Origin: Microglena sp. YARC
Taxonomy: Eukaryota > Chlorophyta > Chlorophyceae > Chlamydomonadales > Chlamydomonadaceae
Length of the DNA stretch: 64,000 bases
Assembly (NCBI GenBank): GCA_022414725.1
Contig: CM039464.1
Coordinates: 42,602,462 to 42,666,461 of the forward strand
Direction of reading: 5' to 3'
Shown: piece by piece, positions 11,228-19,709 of the stretch
How the letters are laid out: each line of letters starts with the position of its first letter
Numbering within the stretch: the first letter of the stretch is position 1
The notes under the pieces: model-generated
What the model saw: the letters and a program-made list of their open reading frames with translations, nothing else
Told to the model about the DNA's origin: nothing
Databases searched by the model: none
Made by a program: the position numbers and the translations under genes

Positions 11228-11610
11228 TATCAGCTAGAAAGCACTTCGAAGAGTGGAGAGAGATGTATGCAGCGGAGACAGACGCGCCAATCTATACACG
11301 GAGACAAGAATAGCGTTACAAGGACAGGCGGACGCCAAAGAACACCAGCGGTGGGAGAGGCGGATGCCTGTAACCTGACTAGACCCTAAGTCAGGAAACT
11401 TAAGCCAGGCACCGGCTATACAGAGTGTGTCAGTGAGAGACCGATGACGCAGTCAACAGGAAGCTGTCACCGTGTCATGAAGGATGACACAGTCTACGGG
11501 AAGCTGACACAGTACAGACAGAAACACTGTCTGGGCCGATAGTTCTAAGGAAGTACACAAGTAGTCACCAAGTCATAAAACGCGTGAGAGCACCGCAATT
11601 CATGCTGACA
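11228..11610 (-). repeat. 5' LTR of copia element
   Basis: 383-bp copy of 4628-5010. It should contain the element promoter. The outer edge is followed by 7 bp (GGTGTGA) and then the second copy of the 225-bp RPB1 duplication. Confidence 0.95.
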
Positions 11611-11617
11611 GGTGTGA

Positions 11618-11842
11618 CGGTGGCACGGGGAACACGGTACAAACCATCCATTCAGGGCGTACAAATTTTGTACAGAATCTGAGAGTTTCGATATCCGTGT
11701 CTGTGATCCTTCGAAGAATGCGCAACACATCTTCAGCGTTCAATATTTGCTTATTGACTATAGAGTTAGCATTTTCAGGAAGACCTTGTAAATTCTTCCA
11801 CTCCATTATAATCCGAAAAATACCATCCTTGTCTTTGGCGAT
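11618..11842. repeat. 225-bp RPB1 duplication flanking the copia element (right copy)
   Basis: Partner of 4403-4627. Three substitutions separate the copies, and each changes an amino acid (Gly/Arg, Tyr/Asn, Ile/Leu). That is several times more divergence than between the LTRs. Confidence 0.9.
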
Positions 11843-12337
11843 CTTATCGGGTTTCTTGGCACCACATCCATCAGTAGTCTTGGAACCACACCGATTTACA
11901 TTAGAGCATGCCTTGTATATAAGATCGAAATTTTTCTGCCTAGAAATCTTCTTGTTCTTGATCGCTTGTATATCAGGATTGTTGATGTCTACAAGAATTT
12001 TTGAACATCTAAAACAGACACAGTGTAATATTTTTCGGATGTAGTCGAAAAAATGTGGATAAAATACTGGTTTGGCAAGGACGATATGTCCAAAATGACC
12101 AGTACAGAAAGTTTTCTTCTGTTCGCATGTTTTACAGACATGGTTGTGGTCTAGAACACCCATTCTGGTGTCAAATAGGCCATTGGGAGCCGGCTCATTC
12201 AAGTTGAATAATTCGGTGGTGTTGACTTCGCAAACAGATCGTTTGATAATATCTTCAGGGCTGAGTAAACAGAATTGGATACCTTTGACCTTGTTGATAT
12301 CATTTTTAGAGTAAGAAAGTTCTTTGTAGATGGACAT
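11618..12337 (-). pseudogene. RPB1: RNA polymerase largest subunit (RPB1-like), 5' part
   Basis: Starts with ATG 12337 and encodes the clamp-core N-terminus. The first zinc site is CKTCEQKKTFCTGHFGHI and the second is built from CFRCSKI plus CSNVNRCGS..GCGAKK. The sequence ends at VFPVPP, after which the frame runs a few codons through a 7-bp filler into the copia LTR. The gene resumes at 4627 after repeating 225 bp, so both pieces encode the MEWKNLQG...VFPVPP stretch. It diverges from the AAA+ ATPase at 12413 across 75 bp of A/T-rich DNA that must hold both promoters. Confidence 0.93.
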
Positions 12338-12412
12338 GTTGTAGTGATCAGATAATAAGTTATTATAAATAACACAATCATTTTTTTAAATGGCTTTTTT
12401 ATTTAAACAGTA
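12338..12412. promoter_or_regulatory. Divergent promoter region between RPB1 and the AAA+ ATPase gene
   Basis: 75 bp, strongly A/T-rich, with T- and A-runs and an ATTTAAA box at 12401-12407 just before the ATPase ATG. The same box occurs before other plus-strand genes here (357-363, 17086-17092, 19672-19678, 29951-29957). The promoter role is inferred from position. Confidence 0.4.
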
Positions 12413-13678
12413 ATGAATTGTATACATACAGCAATGAAGGATCTTACAACCCATAGAACTCGTAAAAAACGATCTGCAGTATACAATCCGTATGCGCGAT
12501 TCTACACAAAGGACGACAAAGAGCATTTCGAATCGTTGACTTCATCTGATCAAAAATCTATTGTAGATTCCGAGAATTTTGTTCATGACCACAACCCATT
12601 GTCTATCCCTATTCGATTCAAGATCCTGAATTCTAAACATAGCGTTGACATCAAAAACATGGCTATCTCAAAATTAAACCAATTACGAACTTCAAACGGT
12701 GACAATTTGAAAAGCATGCAATGGATAACGTCTCTATTCGAAGTACCAGTAGGAATTTATAAACAATTGGATGTAAGTGCGTCGTCTAATCCCTTACAAA
12801 TTAAAGAATTCATCACTAACACGTCTAAAAATCTTGATGATAAGGTATTTGGACATGCTGATGCTAAACAACAAATTATGAGATTGTCATGTCAATGGAT
12901 ATCTAAACCCAACTCGAAAGGGATGACAATCGGTATCCAAGGACCGATGGGATGTGGGAAAACCACACTTGTTAAAAATGGTATATGTAGCTCAATTTCT
13001 ATACCATTCACATTTATTCCTCTAGGAGGTGCGTTTGGTAGCGAATTCCTTGATGGTCATAGCTTCACATACGAAGGATCTACATGGGGGAAGGTTGTGC
13101 AATCTTTAATTGACAGCAAGTGCATGAACCCTGTTATATTTTTTGATGAACTAGACGAAGTCAGCGAGACCCCGAAGGGTGTTGAAATAATAAATTACCT
13201 GGTTCATTTGACGGATAGCAGTCAAAATGACAAGGTGTACGATAAGTATTTTGCACAAGTGCCATTGGATTTATCAAAGGCATTGATCATATTTTCTTAT
13301 CATAACGAGGAAAGTATAAATCCTATTTTGCGTGACAGAATGTTCAAGATCAAAACTAAGGGGTATACAGCAAGTGAAAAGATAATATTGTTCAAAGATT
13401 ACCTGATGCCTGAGATTTTGATGGATTTTGCATTCAAAAAGAATGACATTATCTTTACCGATTGTATTATCAAATATTTGGTGGACAATCTGGAAAAAGA
13501 ACAAGGAGTTCGAAACTTGAAAAGAGCATTACTTGAAATAATCGGACAAATTAATTTAAAAAATCTAATGGAAGAAGACTTCAAGTTACCACATACAGTC
13601 ACGCAACAAGATATCAAGGAATACGTAAAAAGCAACCCGAAATCAGAAAACACTTCTCATAGTCATATGTACATTTGA
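12413..13678 (+). CDS. Lon-like AAA+ ATPase lacking the protease domain
   Basis: 421 codons, intact, ATG at 12413. The AAA+ module spans roughly residues 145-380. Walker A is GPMGCGKTT, Walker B is VIFFDELDE, and sensor 1 lies in ALIIFSYHNEESI. The arginine-finger region is NPILRDRM, and the C-terminal lid has the Lon-type EQGVRNLKRALLEII. No serine/lysine protease domain follows; the protein ends about 40 residues after the lid. Some giant viruses have comparable Lon-ATPase proteins without protease, likely used as unfoldases or remodelling factors. It is one of the few clearly undamaged viral-type genes in the window. Confidence 0.9.
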   Translation: MNCIHTAMKDLTTHRTRKKRSAVYNPYARFYTKDDKEHFESLTSSDQKSIVDSENFVHDHNPLSIPIRFKILNSKHSVDIKNMAISKLNQLRTSNGDNLKSMQWITSLFEVPVGIYKQLDVSASSNPLQIKEFITNTSKNLDDKVFGHADAKQQIMRLSCQWISKPNSKGMTIGIQGPMGCGKTTLVKNGICSSISIPFTFIPLGGAFGSEFLDGHSFTYEGSTWGKVVQSLIDSKCMNPVIFFDELDEVSETPKGVEIINYLVHLTDSSQNDKVYDKYFAQVPLDLSKALIIFSYHNEESINPILRDRMFKIKTKGYTASEKIILFKDYLMPEILMDFAFKKNDIIFTDCIIKYLVDNLEKEQGVRNLKRALLEIIGQINLKNLMEEDFKLPHTVTQQDIKEYVKSNPKSENTSHSHMYI

Positions 13679-13698
13679 GAACATTGCATTATAGTGTA

Positions 13699-14148
13699 TT
13701 ATAGGTCAATTGGTTTGCATATGTCCTCACATAATTTATCTCTTCCATGCATTGATGATATCAGACTCGAAATCTTCCTTCTATCTACTAACGTGAAAAT
13801 GTCTTTTGTTTTAATAAGTTTCATGAATAGTTTGTAAGTAGAACCATCCTTGCCTAGTGTATATGTTTCATTTTTCAACTCAGTCATTCGTTTCAGAATG
13901 TCAGGATTAGCCCCAGGATTTTTATTCATTAGAAATATCAATGTTAAATTCTCTTTCAACCTTGCCGCTTGCAAATCAATCATAGTTTTTTCCAAGGTTT
14001 TCGGACACTCGAAACATAACATCATAACAAGCCCGAAAAACATGTAACAAGAATCTATGAAAATATAAGAAATATATAGCAAAAACTTAAAACGTTCACG
14101 ATTTGTTTGTATTATTGCTATTGATACTTCAGAATTCTCTACTTTCAA
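13699..14148 (-). CDS. Hypothetical membrane protein
   Basis: About 149 codons. One strong hydrophobic segment lies near residues 22-46 (FLLYISYIFIDSCYMFFGLVMML), followed by a charged helical region (LQAARLKENLTLIFLMNK...). The frame begins at a TTG; upstream the frame stays open to a TGA without an ATG, so the true start is unresolved or the 5' end is frameshifted. It is convergent with the ATPase gene, 20 bp away. No family recognised. Confidence 0.45.
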   Translation of the reverse strand: MKVENSEVSIAIIQTNRERFKFLLYISYIFIDSCYMFFGLVMMLCFECPKTLEKTMIDLQAARLKENLTLIFLMNKNPGANPDILKRMTELKNETYTLGKDGSTYKLFMKLIKTKDIFTLVDRRKISSLISSMHGRDKLCEDICKPIDL

Positions 14149-14206
14149 GAATACACAACAATTTATATAGAAAAATATGAAACCGACAATTCATATTCTA
14201 CTTTTA

Positions 14207-14551
14207 TTAGATCAGCAGCTTTAATAGCAAGAGAAACAATAGCCCACGGATACATATTATGAGACAATACGTCATAATCAATATAAATGCGAATATGAAT
14301 AAAGAGTGTAAATACGCAATACTGTACCAATACAATGATTTGAAAATGAAACGTAACTTATTATCTACAACGAGCATCCAATCTACTTTGTTTACACCCT
14401 TGGATTTGTAACAAGTTATATCCGATTTGTATAGATGTTTAATTAAGTTATCTACTCTTTTTGTTGTCAAGTACCATCCTATAATGAAACAACATCCGCA
14501 TAAAAGAATGCTCAGTTCCATCAATGCATATGGTCTTGGTGTTGCTGACAT
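14207..14551 (-). CDS. Small two-helix membrane protein
   Basis: 114 codons from ATG 14551. Two hydrophobic segments are predicted: residues 12-28 (LSILLCGCCFIIGWYL) and a long C-terminal one, about 78-113 (YLHSLFIFAFILIMTY...). A basic loop between them contains KRVDNLIKHLYKSD. It follows the preceding minus-strand membrane gene with a 58-bp gap and may be co-oriented with it. No family recognised. Confidence 0.5.
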   Translation of the reverse strand: MSATPRPYALMELSILLCGCCFIIGWYLTTKRVDNLIKHLYKSDITCYKSKGVNKVDWMLVVDNKLRFIFKSLYWYSIAYLHSLFIFAFILIMTYCLIICIRGLLFLLLLKLLI

Positions 14552-14700
14552 TTTAAGTCGTACAAACTAATTGGAGCGAATAAAACTTACATTATCAATG
14601 CCGCAATCATATTACTTTATCCGCTGAATTATATCAAAAAATTAAACCCATGTGCTTAGTTGTTTTTTGCAAAAATCTGTTGACTATCTAGTGGTGAACA

Positions 14701-16243
14701 ATGTCTGAGCCTGAGAATGTAGTGATAACATACGTTAACTTACTAAGAGAATTAACTTCCGGATTAATTCAGATTGACGAATCTAAAGCATCTATACAGT
14801 CTGATGCTACATCTGATATATTGTTAAACAAACTTTTTAATGAAATACCAAAAGAAACACAATTGGGAGTAAATGCTGGAAACCAAACAGAAGGAAACCA
14901 AACAGAAGGAAACCAAACAGAAGGAAATCAAACAGAAGGAAATCAAACAGAAGGAAACCAAACAGAAGGAACCCAAACAGAAGGAAAGAAAGAAGATACT
15001 ATCGGTGAAGAAGGAATAAACAAGGAAGTAAAAAAATCTGATAGTTGTAACGTTATATACAAGAAGACAAATTTATTTAATCGCAAACCCGATATGAAGT
15101 TCTTGCAAAAATTAGAGAAGAATATCAGGCGTTTCAATAAATCATTCGGAAATCTAATAAAGACAAGAACGACTGATATTGAATCTATTGCGGAAAATGC
15201 CGTAAAGAAAATAGGAACAATACAACCAAAACCAAAAGAAGGGGAAGAAATGCAGAGATCAACTATACAAAAATCATAAAATCTACTTTATCGAGCATAA
15301 CAAAGAATGTTAACATCGTACAAAACAATGTATACTTGAATTTTTTTGAAAAGTTTAGTCACGATCTCAGTGAGTTATTTTATTGGCAAGAATTTATGAT
15401 CAACCTTACACAAAACGCTAGCAAAGCAAGTGGTATCAAAAACAAAATCGAAAAAATCATGAAAAAAGATAACTTGTCATTGATAGAAGGATTCAAACAA
15501 ATTAATGTTTATGTCAAATCCCAACAAAAAAATTACAATGAAGCAACATTAAAAAATAAGGAAGAAATAAATGATGTAAGAGAAAAATTTAAATTGGAAA
15601 AAATAGAACTGAAAACAAAGATTAATATGTTCGAAATGCGTGAAAACCAAAACCGTACCAGCAACAGTAACCCAAGAGGAGGAGCAGTGACAAGAGAGCA
15701 GTGACACCTAATTTACAAGAAAATAATTATGATGACATATACGAGGACATGTCAAACCGGTTCCGACAGTTGGAAGATTTGGTAAATTTAGACGACGCAA
15801 CCGATGCATCATCGTCAATGACCGAACAGGAAAGGAAAATAATGCAAGAACAGATTAAAAAAATTATGGACCTCATTAAATTATAAGCGGACGTTACTGA
15901 TGAATATCAGAATTCTGTTCACATAGCGTTTGATAATTTACGCAAGGCTATAAGAGAAAATCAAGATTTGGTAACTTACCTAGAGGATGTCGACATTCAC
16001 GAAAAGTCTTGTCAGGAAAAGATAGACAAGATATTAGAATATTATAATAACAATTATAGTAAAATGGATGTTGTGATAAACAAACATTTTGCATTCTTGT
16101 ATGTGTTCAAGATCATCCGAATAGGATTGTTTTTCTTAGCATTGTTCTTGTCATCCAGAATTTTTGAAGAAAGACTCCCAAAATTAAAATCTGCAAATGG
16201 ATTTTGCATTTTATTTATATGTGTATTTTATTATGTACACTGA
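14701..16243 (+). pseudogene. Coiled-coil protein with TEGNQ repeats and C-terminal membrane anchor, frameshifted
   Basis: Starts at ATG 14701. Residues about 60-97 are tandem GNQTE repeats encoded by a 15-bp DNA repeat. The frame ends at 15279, but a coherent coiled-coil continuation (ITKNVNIVQNN.. then FEKFSHDLSELFYW) appears one frame over up to 15704. A second shift leads into 15701-15886, and an in-frame TAA at 15884 interrupts a sequence that then continues open to 16243. The C-terminus has a membrane segment (FKIIRIGLFFLALFLSS) and a second hydrophobic stretch (FCILFICVFYYV). Treated together, this is one gene of about 510 codons with two frameshifts and one stop. No family recognised. 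Confidence 0.55.
14878..14990 (+). repeat. 15-bp tandem repeat encoding GNQTE
   Basis: About eight units of GGAAACCAAACAGAA with a few substitutions. The unit is a multiple of three, so it keeps frame and adds Gly-Asn-Gln-Thr-Glu blocks. Confidence 0.85.
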
Positions 16244-16295
16244 CACGAATGTTAGTCATTAATTAACCATATCGTATCATATTAGTAATAGAAAA

Positions 16296-16319
16296 AAATA
16301 GTCATACATATTACTATTT
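16296..16319. terminator. Hairpin between convergent genes
   Basis: AAATAGT ... ACTATTT can form a 7-bp stem with a 10-nt loop. It lies between the convergent ends of the coiled-coil gene (+) and the F-box gene (-). Hairpins at gene ends mark transcript ends in some giant viruses; that role here is inferred. Confidence 0.35.
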
Positions 16320-16357
16320 CTTTGTTCATTATTTATTTACATACGTTCCACTCTCAC

Positions 16358-16651
16358 TCAAAGTTCATAATTGGAAGCCTGCATGAGTGTTTCTATTTGT
16401 GAGTCGATCAAGTTATATTCTGCCTGGTATTCCATGTAAAACCCTAGCATTTCGTCAGTTGGGTTAGCTTCAGTCGCCCTCAAGATAGAAAAATTCCTGT
16501 CAATTAGCTTGTATCGTTGTCGCTTAATTTCTTCCAGTCTTCCACGCATGCTTTCGTTGACACTCTTGTTAGTCTTGACCAACGAAATGACATCATACAC
16601 AGGCAGGTATGATCCAATTGTACACAAGAGTTCTACAGGTAATTGAAACAT
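16358..16651 (-). CDS. F-box domain protein
   Basis: 97 codons from ATG 16651. Residues 3-36 match the F-box pattern: LPVELLCTIGSYLPVYDVIS, then LVKTNKSVNES. F-box proteins link substrates to SCF ubiquitin ligases through SKP1, and giant viruses often carry several small ones. The rest is a charged helical region without recognisable WD, LRR or ankyrin repeats, so the substrate side is unknown. The gene appears intact. Confidence 0.7.
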   Translation of the reverse strand: MFQLPVELLCTIGSYLPVYDVISLVKTNKSVNESMRGRLEEIKRQRYKLIDRNFSILRATEANPTDEMLGFYMEYQAEYNLIDSQIETLMQASNYEL

Positions 16652-16747
16652 TTTTGCTTGTGTTTTACATTAGTTGTCCAATTATATCTTCTTCATTTTA
16701 CGTAGGATAAAAGTAAAAATCCTTTAGTTAAATTAACCACTTGCATT

Positions 16748-17008
16748 TTATTCGTTTCTATAATCTGGTGGTTGTAGGTCTCTACAATGTTTGTCCCATT
16801 TTACTCTGTGAACGTGGATCTTCAATATACTGACAACAATAGACAATGCAATGACTGCAACCACTTCAACCTGTACCACGCGTTCTATCAATTGTGGTAC
16901 ATGAGTACGTGTGTTGTTCTGAACTGAAATGAATGCTTTTGGAGTCATCATTTTCTGTCGGGATAAGCTGTCTATATTTACCCGATTCATCTTGTACGAC
17001 CTATTCAT
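16748..17008 (-). CDS. Small single-pass membrane protein
   Basis: 86 codons from ATG 17008. The charged, polar N-terminal half is followed by one hydrophobic helix at about residues 50-67 (VEVVAVIALSIVVSILKI) and a basic, His-containing tail. No family recognised. It diverges from the plus-strand gene at 17114. Confidence 0.45.
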   Translation of the reverse strand: MNRSYKMNRVNIDSLSRQKMMTPKAFISVQNNTRTHVPQLIERVVQVEVVAVIALSIVVSILKIHVHRVKWDKHCRDLQPPDYRNE

Positions 17009-17113
17009 AATTATTAGAGAATGTAATGGTCTAATCTCTATTCATTTTTTAATTTAAATGCAAAGTATGCGCTGCGGTTGTATGTATTTAAATATCAGAA
17101 TTCTGTAAAAGCA

Positions 17114-17986
17114 ATGGGTGACAACATAAGTATTGAACGAATCTCGATGAAAGATGTGTTTACAACATTCCAAATGAACGATGATAGGAGAAGTTTCGGG
17201 AAATTGTACGATGAGCTAGAATGGAATTTGGTAGACTTGCCCAAGAGAGACAGTAAATTGTTGATGGGATTCTTCCGCGGAAAAACTATAGTCCCAGTCT
17301 GGCGGAACGTATTGAAGGAATTTCCATTTTCCGCATTAACAACCTCAAAAACAAGAAACGAATCGATAGAATACAATATAACATTTTCGTCTTATGAAAA
17401 TTACTTCTTGTATCCTCCGTATTATCTCTTCGATCGCAAGAATGAAACATACGCCCGTACTAATAAGAATGTATATACTTCGTTTGGGACATATATCGGT
17501 GGTGGGAGATCAGAATTCACAAATGATAACATTGAGAAAATCGTCATATATGGTGAATGGGTTCAAATAGAAATGGACATATATAATACTGTACTCAAGT
17601 TTGCAATAACTCCCACACTAGGTAAGCCAGGAGAAGCACCTTCAAAGTTGTACTTTTTGGGATTTGACGTGAACAACAAATGGAATTTACTATTGTATCA
17701 AGAATTTGACCATATATATGAAGATAATGTACCGATATTTTTCTATGTCAATAAATTGGTTCCGTGTTGCAAGTACCGTTTGATATGCGCAGAAACCAGT
17801 TTCAAGTCAAACATTGACTGTCACGGATTTTCCCTTTGTGACATGGTTATGTTTGGCGTAACACGGAATGATAAAGTCCCGTTTGTCAAATTGTATTGGG
17901 AAAACGGAATGTCATGTACTATAACAAGCAACGTCAGTGATTTCGACACGTTGGGTGACAACTTAGTGTCTCGCAAAGTTCACTAA
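17114..17986 (+). CDS. Hypothetical protein, possibly N-terminal part of a LamG-containing gene
   Basis: 290 codons from ATG 17114, preceded by an ATTTAAA box at 17086-17092. The sequence is rich in aromatic residues and beta-type patterns (YYLFDRKNETYART, KLYFLGFDVNNKWNLLLY) without transmembrane segments. No family recognised; a beta-sandwich recognition domain is possible. The stop is followed, one frame over and without an ATG, by the LamG-like frame at 18024, so the two may be one gene broken by a frameshift near 17980. Confidence 0.5.
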   Translation: MGDNISIERISMKDVFTTFQMNDDRRSFGKLYDELEWNLVDLPKRDSKLLMGFFRGKTIVPVWRNVLKEFPFSALTTSKTRNESIEYNITFSSYENYFLYPPYYLFDRKNETYARTNKNVYTSFGTYIGGGRSEFTNDNIEKIVIYGEWVQIEMDIYNTVLKFAITPTLGKPGEAPSKLYFLGFDVNNKWNLLLYQEFDHIYEDNVPIFFYVNKLVPCCKYRLICAETSFKSNIDCHGFSLCDMVMFGVTRNDKVPFVKLYWENGMSCTITSNVSDFDTLGDNLVSRKVH

Positions 17987-17998
17987 AATTGAATCAAG

Positions 17999-18701
17999 TT
18001 ATAATTGCACATGTGTTCTCTATGTGGGTGTGGATTATAAAGGAAAGTCTCTCACTATATCGGGTGGGTCGTCTACCCCCAACAATATATATTCGAGTAT
18101 AATACTATCTAATAATTCATCATTGGATTTGAAATTTCCATTCAATTGGAATGGTTTGGAATATGCTATACTGTTCAGTAGTGTGGTCACGTTCAATGGT
18201 AATGCCGAGGTTGTATTGGATAATACCAGAGGTCAAGTTTGTAAGTTTGCATTCGGGGAATTCAATATTCGCGTTCCAATGTCGTATATGCGTGCAATTT
18301 CCAGCATAATGTTTTGGATAAGAAGAAGCGATGGGGATATCGAAAACTTACTTGAATCTAGTGAATTGAGTATATCTGTTGTAGATAACAATATGAGTTT
18401 CAAACATAATGGTTCAGGAATTTCTCTTGTTGACACCAAGAAGAATGAAGAAACCAAATGGATACATTATTGTGTGTCGTATGACAATATTACACTAAAG
18501 TTGTACAGGAACGGTGTTTTGCATGAGTTTGTAGAAACTTCTAATATTTTGAGTTTGGTTAAGACGGATATTTTGTTTGGTAAAGATTGGACTATGAATA
18601 CTGATGTCATGATTGACAATGTTCGTATATATAGTACGGTGATCGATCCTGCAGTTTTGAAGCACGTTTTTGATTTTGAATACTTCAATGCTAATTACTA
18701 A
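17999..18701 (+). pseudogene. LamG/concanavalin-like domain protein, start missing
   Basis: About 225 codons in frame from the GTG at 18024, with open sequence slightly upstream but no ATG. The pattern fits a Laminin-G/concanavalin-like jelly roll: SISSIMFWIRRSDGD-type strand, KWIHYCVSYDNITLKLYRNGVLHEF, then FGKDWTMNTDVMIDNVRIYSTV. Such domains bind sugars or proteins and are common in secreted or virion-surface proteins. With no proper start codon and in-frame coding-like sequence upstream, it is probably the frameshifted second half of the preceding gene. Confidence 0.55.
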
Positions 18702-18728
18702 ACTTTTTTTGTTTAGGATTATATAATA

Positions 18729-19157
18729 ATGCAATCAGTTAAATTTAACACAACCAAGTTGTATTTTGTGAAGAATATATTTGCCGTCCTACATAACATT
18801 GACGATATAGAAGATCATATCCCACTTTACAGTGTAGACATCCCAATACTTAGTGTCCATCCAACTTGTTATGATTGTCATGAAAATAACAACATATTAA
18901 ATCGTATTGATTTAGAATACGACAACGACAAAATTATCCAAATAGATGTAAAAGCTATAGAAGGTAGAGAAGTCATATTGTCTAATTTCATACAATTGAA
19001 TAAAGAAGAGTCTGGTAATAACAATGTGGAATTGGAATTGCTGGTGGATGTGTACGTCACAGACAAGAAATTCAATAAATTCAAAGCTAATTCATTTCCA
19101 GTTTTTTCATCACAACAAATAAAGGATCTTAATGGTGAAATTCAAGGATCACCCTGA
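18729..19157 (+). CDS. Hypothetical protein
   Basis: 142 codons from ATG 18729; acidic, Asn-rich and soluble, with a Cys pair CYDC near residue 48. No family recognised. Its 3' end overlaps the next gene by 26 bp in another frame, a tight arrangement typical of compact viral genomes. Confidence 0.5.
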   Translation: MQSVKFNTTKLYFVKNIFAVLHNIDDIEDHIPLYSVDIPILSVHPTCYDCHENNNILNRIDLEYDNDKIIQIDVKAIEGREVILSNFIQLNKEESGNNNVELELLVDVYVTDKKFNKFKANSFPVFSSQQIKDLNGEIQGSP

Positions 19158-19659
19158 GTTCGTACCTAACATAACCCCTAAACAATGTATTCAATCAGGA
19201 ATTTTCGGGGGTATATATTTCAACCCTATAGGCGGAAGACCGGGAATTCTAGGAGCAAGTGTAGATATCAAATATAAAGAGTTTCCACAAGATTGGTTCA
19301 AGGGCCTGAAACCGTCGTTTTATCTAGGGAGTAGATATGATGCATCAAAAAATAAGTACAATGTGGTTTGTGGAAGCAATCAATCTGCATGGGAGTCCAA
19401 GGGTTGGATTGATCCCCAAGACCCTCGAGGATGGTTCCAGTGGTATATGCGATTTTACATGGGTCGGCGCACCGATGATGACAACAGGCAGATAAAGAGG
19501 TGGCAACAAGTAACCGGAGTTAATGGGAGATGGAAAAAAAACTTGGTGAATAAAATAAAATACAAGCGTAACATCAATGATTATAGTAAATCTCCTCGTG
19601 TCAGTCAGACATTGTTGCATTGGGCATACGAGGTTTGTAATGTAGACTTTAAATCCTAA
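19132..19659 (+). CDS. Conserved uncharacterised protein of the GWFQWY type
   Basis: 175 codons from ATG 19132. The sequence is highly patterned: PKQCIQSGIFGGIYFNPIGG near the start, WESKGWIDPQDPRGWFQWY in the middle, then MRFYMGRRTDDDNRQIKRW and a C-terminal SQTLLHWAYEVC. From memory, proteins with the DPRGWFQWYxRFYxGRR core occur in fungi, other eukaryotes and large DNA viruses without known function. The dense Trp, Gly and Arg conservation suggests a small structured domain, perhaps nucleic-acid binding. The gene is intact. Confidence 0.6.
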   Translation: MVKFKDHPEFVPNITPKQCIQSGIFGGIYFNPIGGRPGILGASVDIKYKEFPQDWFKGLKPSFYLGSRYDASKNKYNVVCGSNQSAWESKGWIDPQDPRGWFQWYMRFYMGRRTDDDNRQIKRWQQVTGVNGRWKKNLVNKIKYKRNINDYSKSPRVSQTLLHWAYEVCNVDFKS

Positions 19660-19709
19660 TGATATAAAAACATTTAAAGCAGAAAAACAGAAAAATCTCA
19701 TACGATACA

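Larger units (their letters stand above)
4628..11610 (-). mobile_element. Ty1/copia LTR retrotransposon, complete but frameshifted
   Basis: A 6,983-bp element inserted in the RPB1 gene and read on the minus strand. The 383-bp LTRs (5' LTR 11228-11610, 3' LTR 4628-5010) differ at one position (4968/11568), so insertion is recent. On the element strand the LTRs begin TGTCAGC and end GCTGATA, a short imperfect inverted repeat. Order gag, protease, integrase, reverse transcriptase, RNase H is the copia order. A purine-rich tract (AGGTGGAG, 5011-5018) sits at the 3' LTR. GGTTACGGGC just after the 5' LTR could be a primer site matching a tRNA anticodon arm. Gag and pol are spread over several frames, so the copy is probably defective. 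No 4-6-bp target duplication is seen; instead 225 bp of RPB1 are duplicated on either side. Confidence 0.96.

Noticed and set aside
4623..11615. A standard 5-bp target duplication for the copia element
   Set aside because: Outer flanks GCGAT and GGTGT do not match; only the 225-bp duplication is present.
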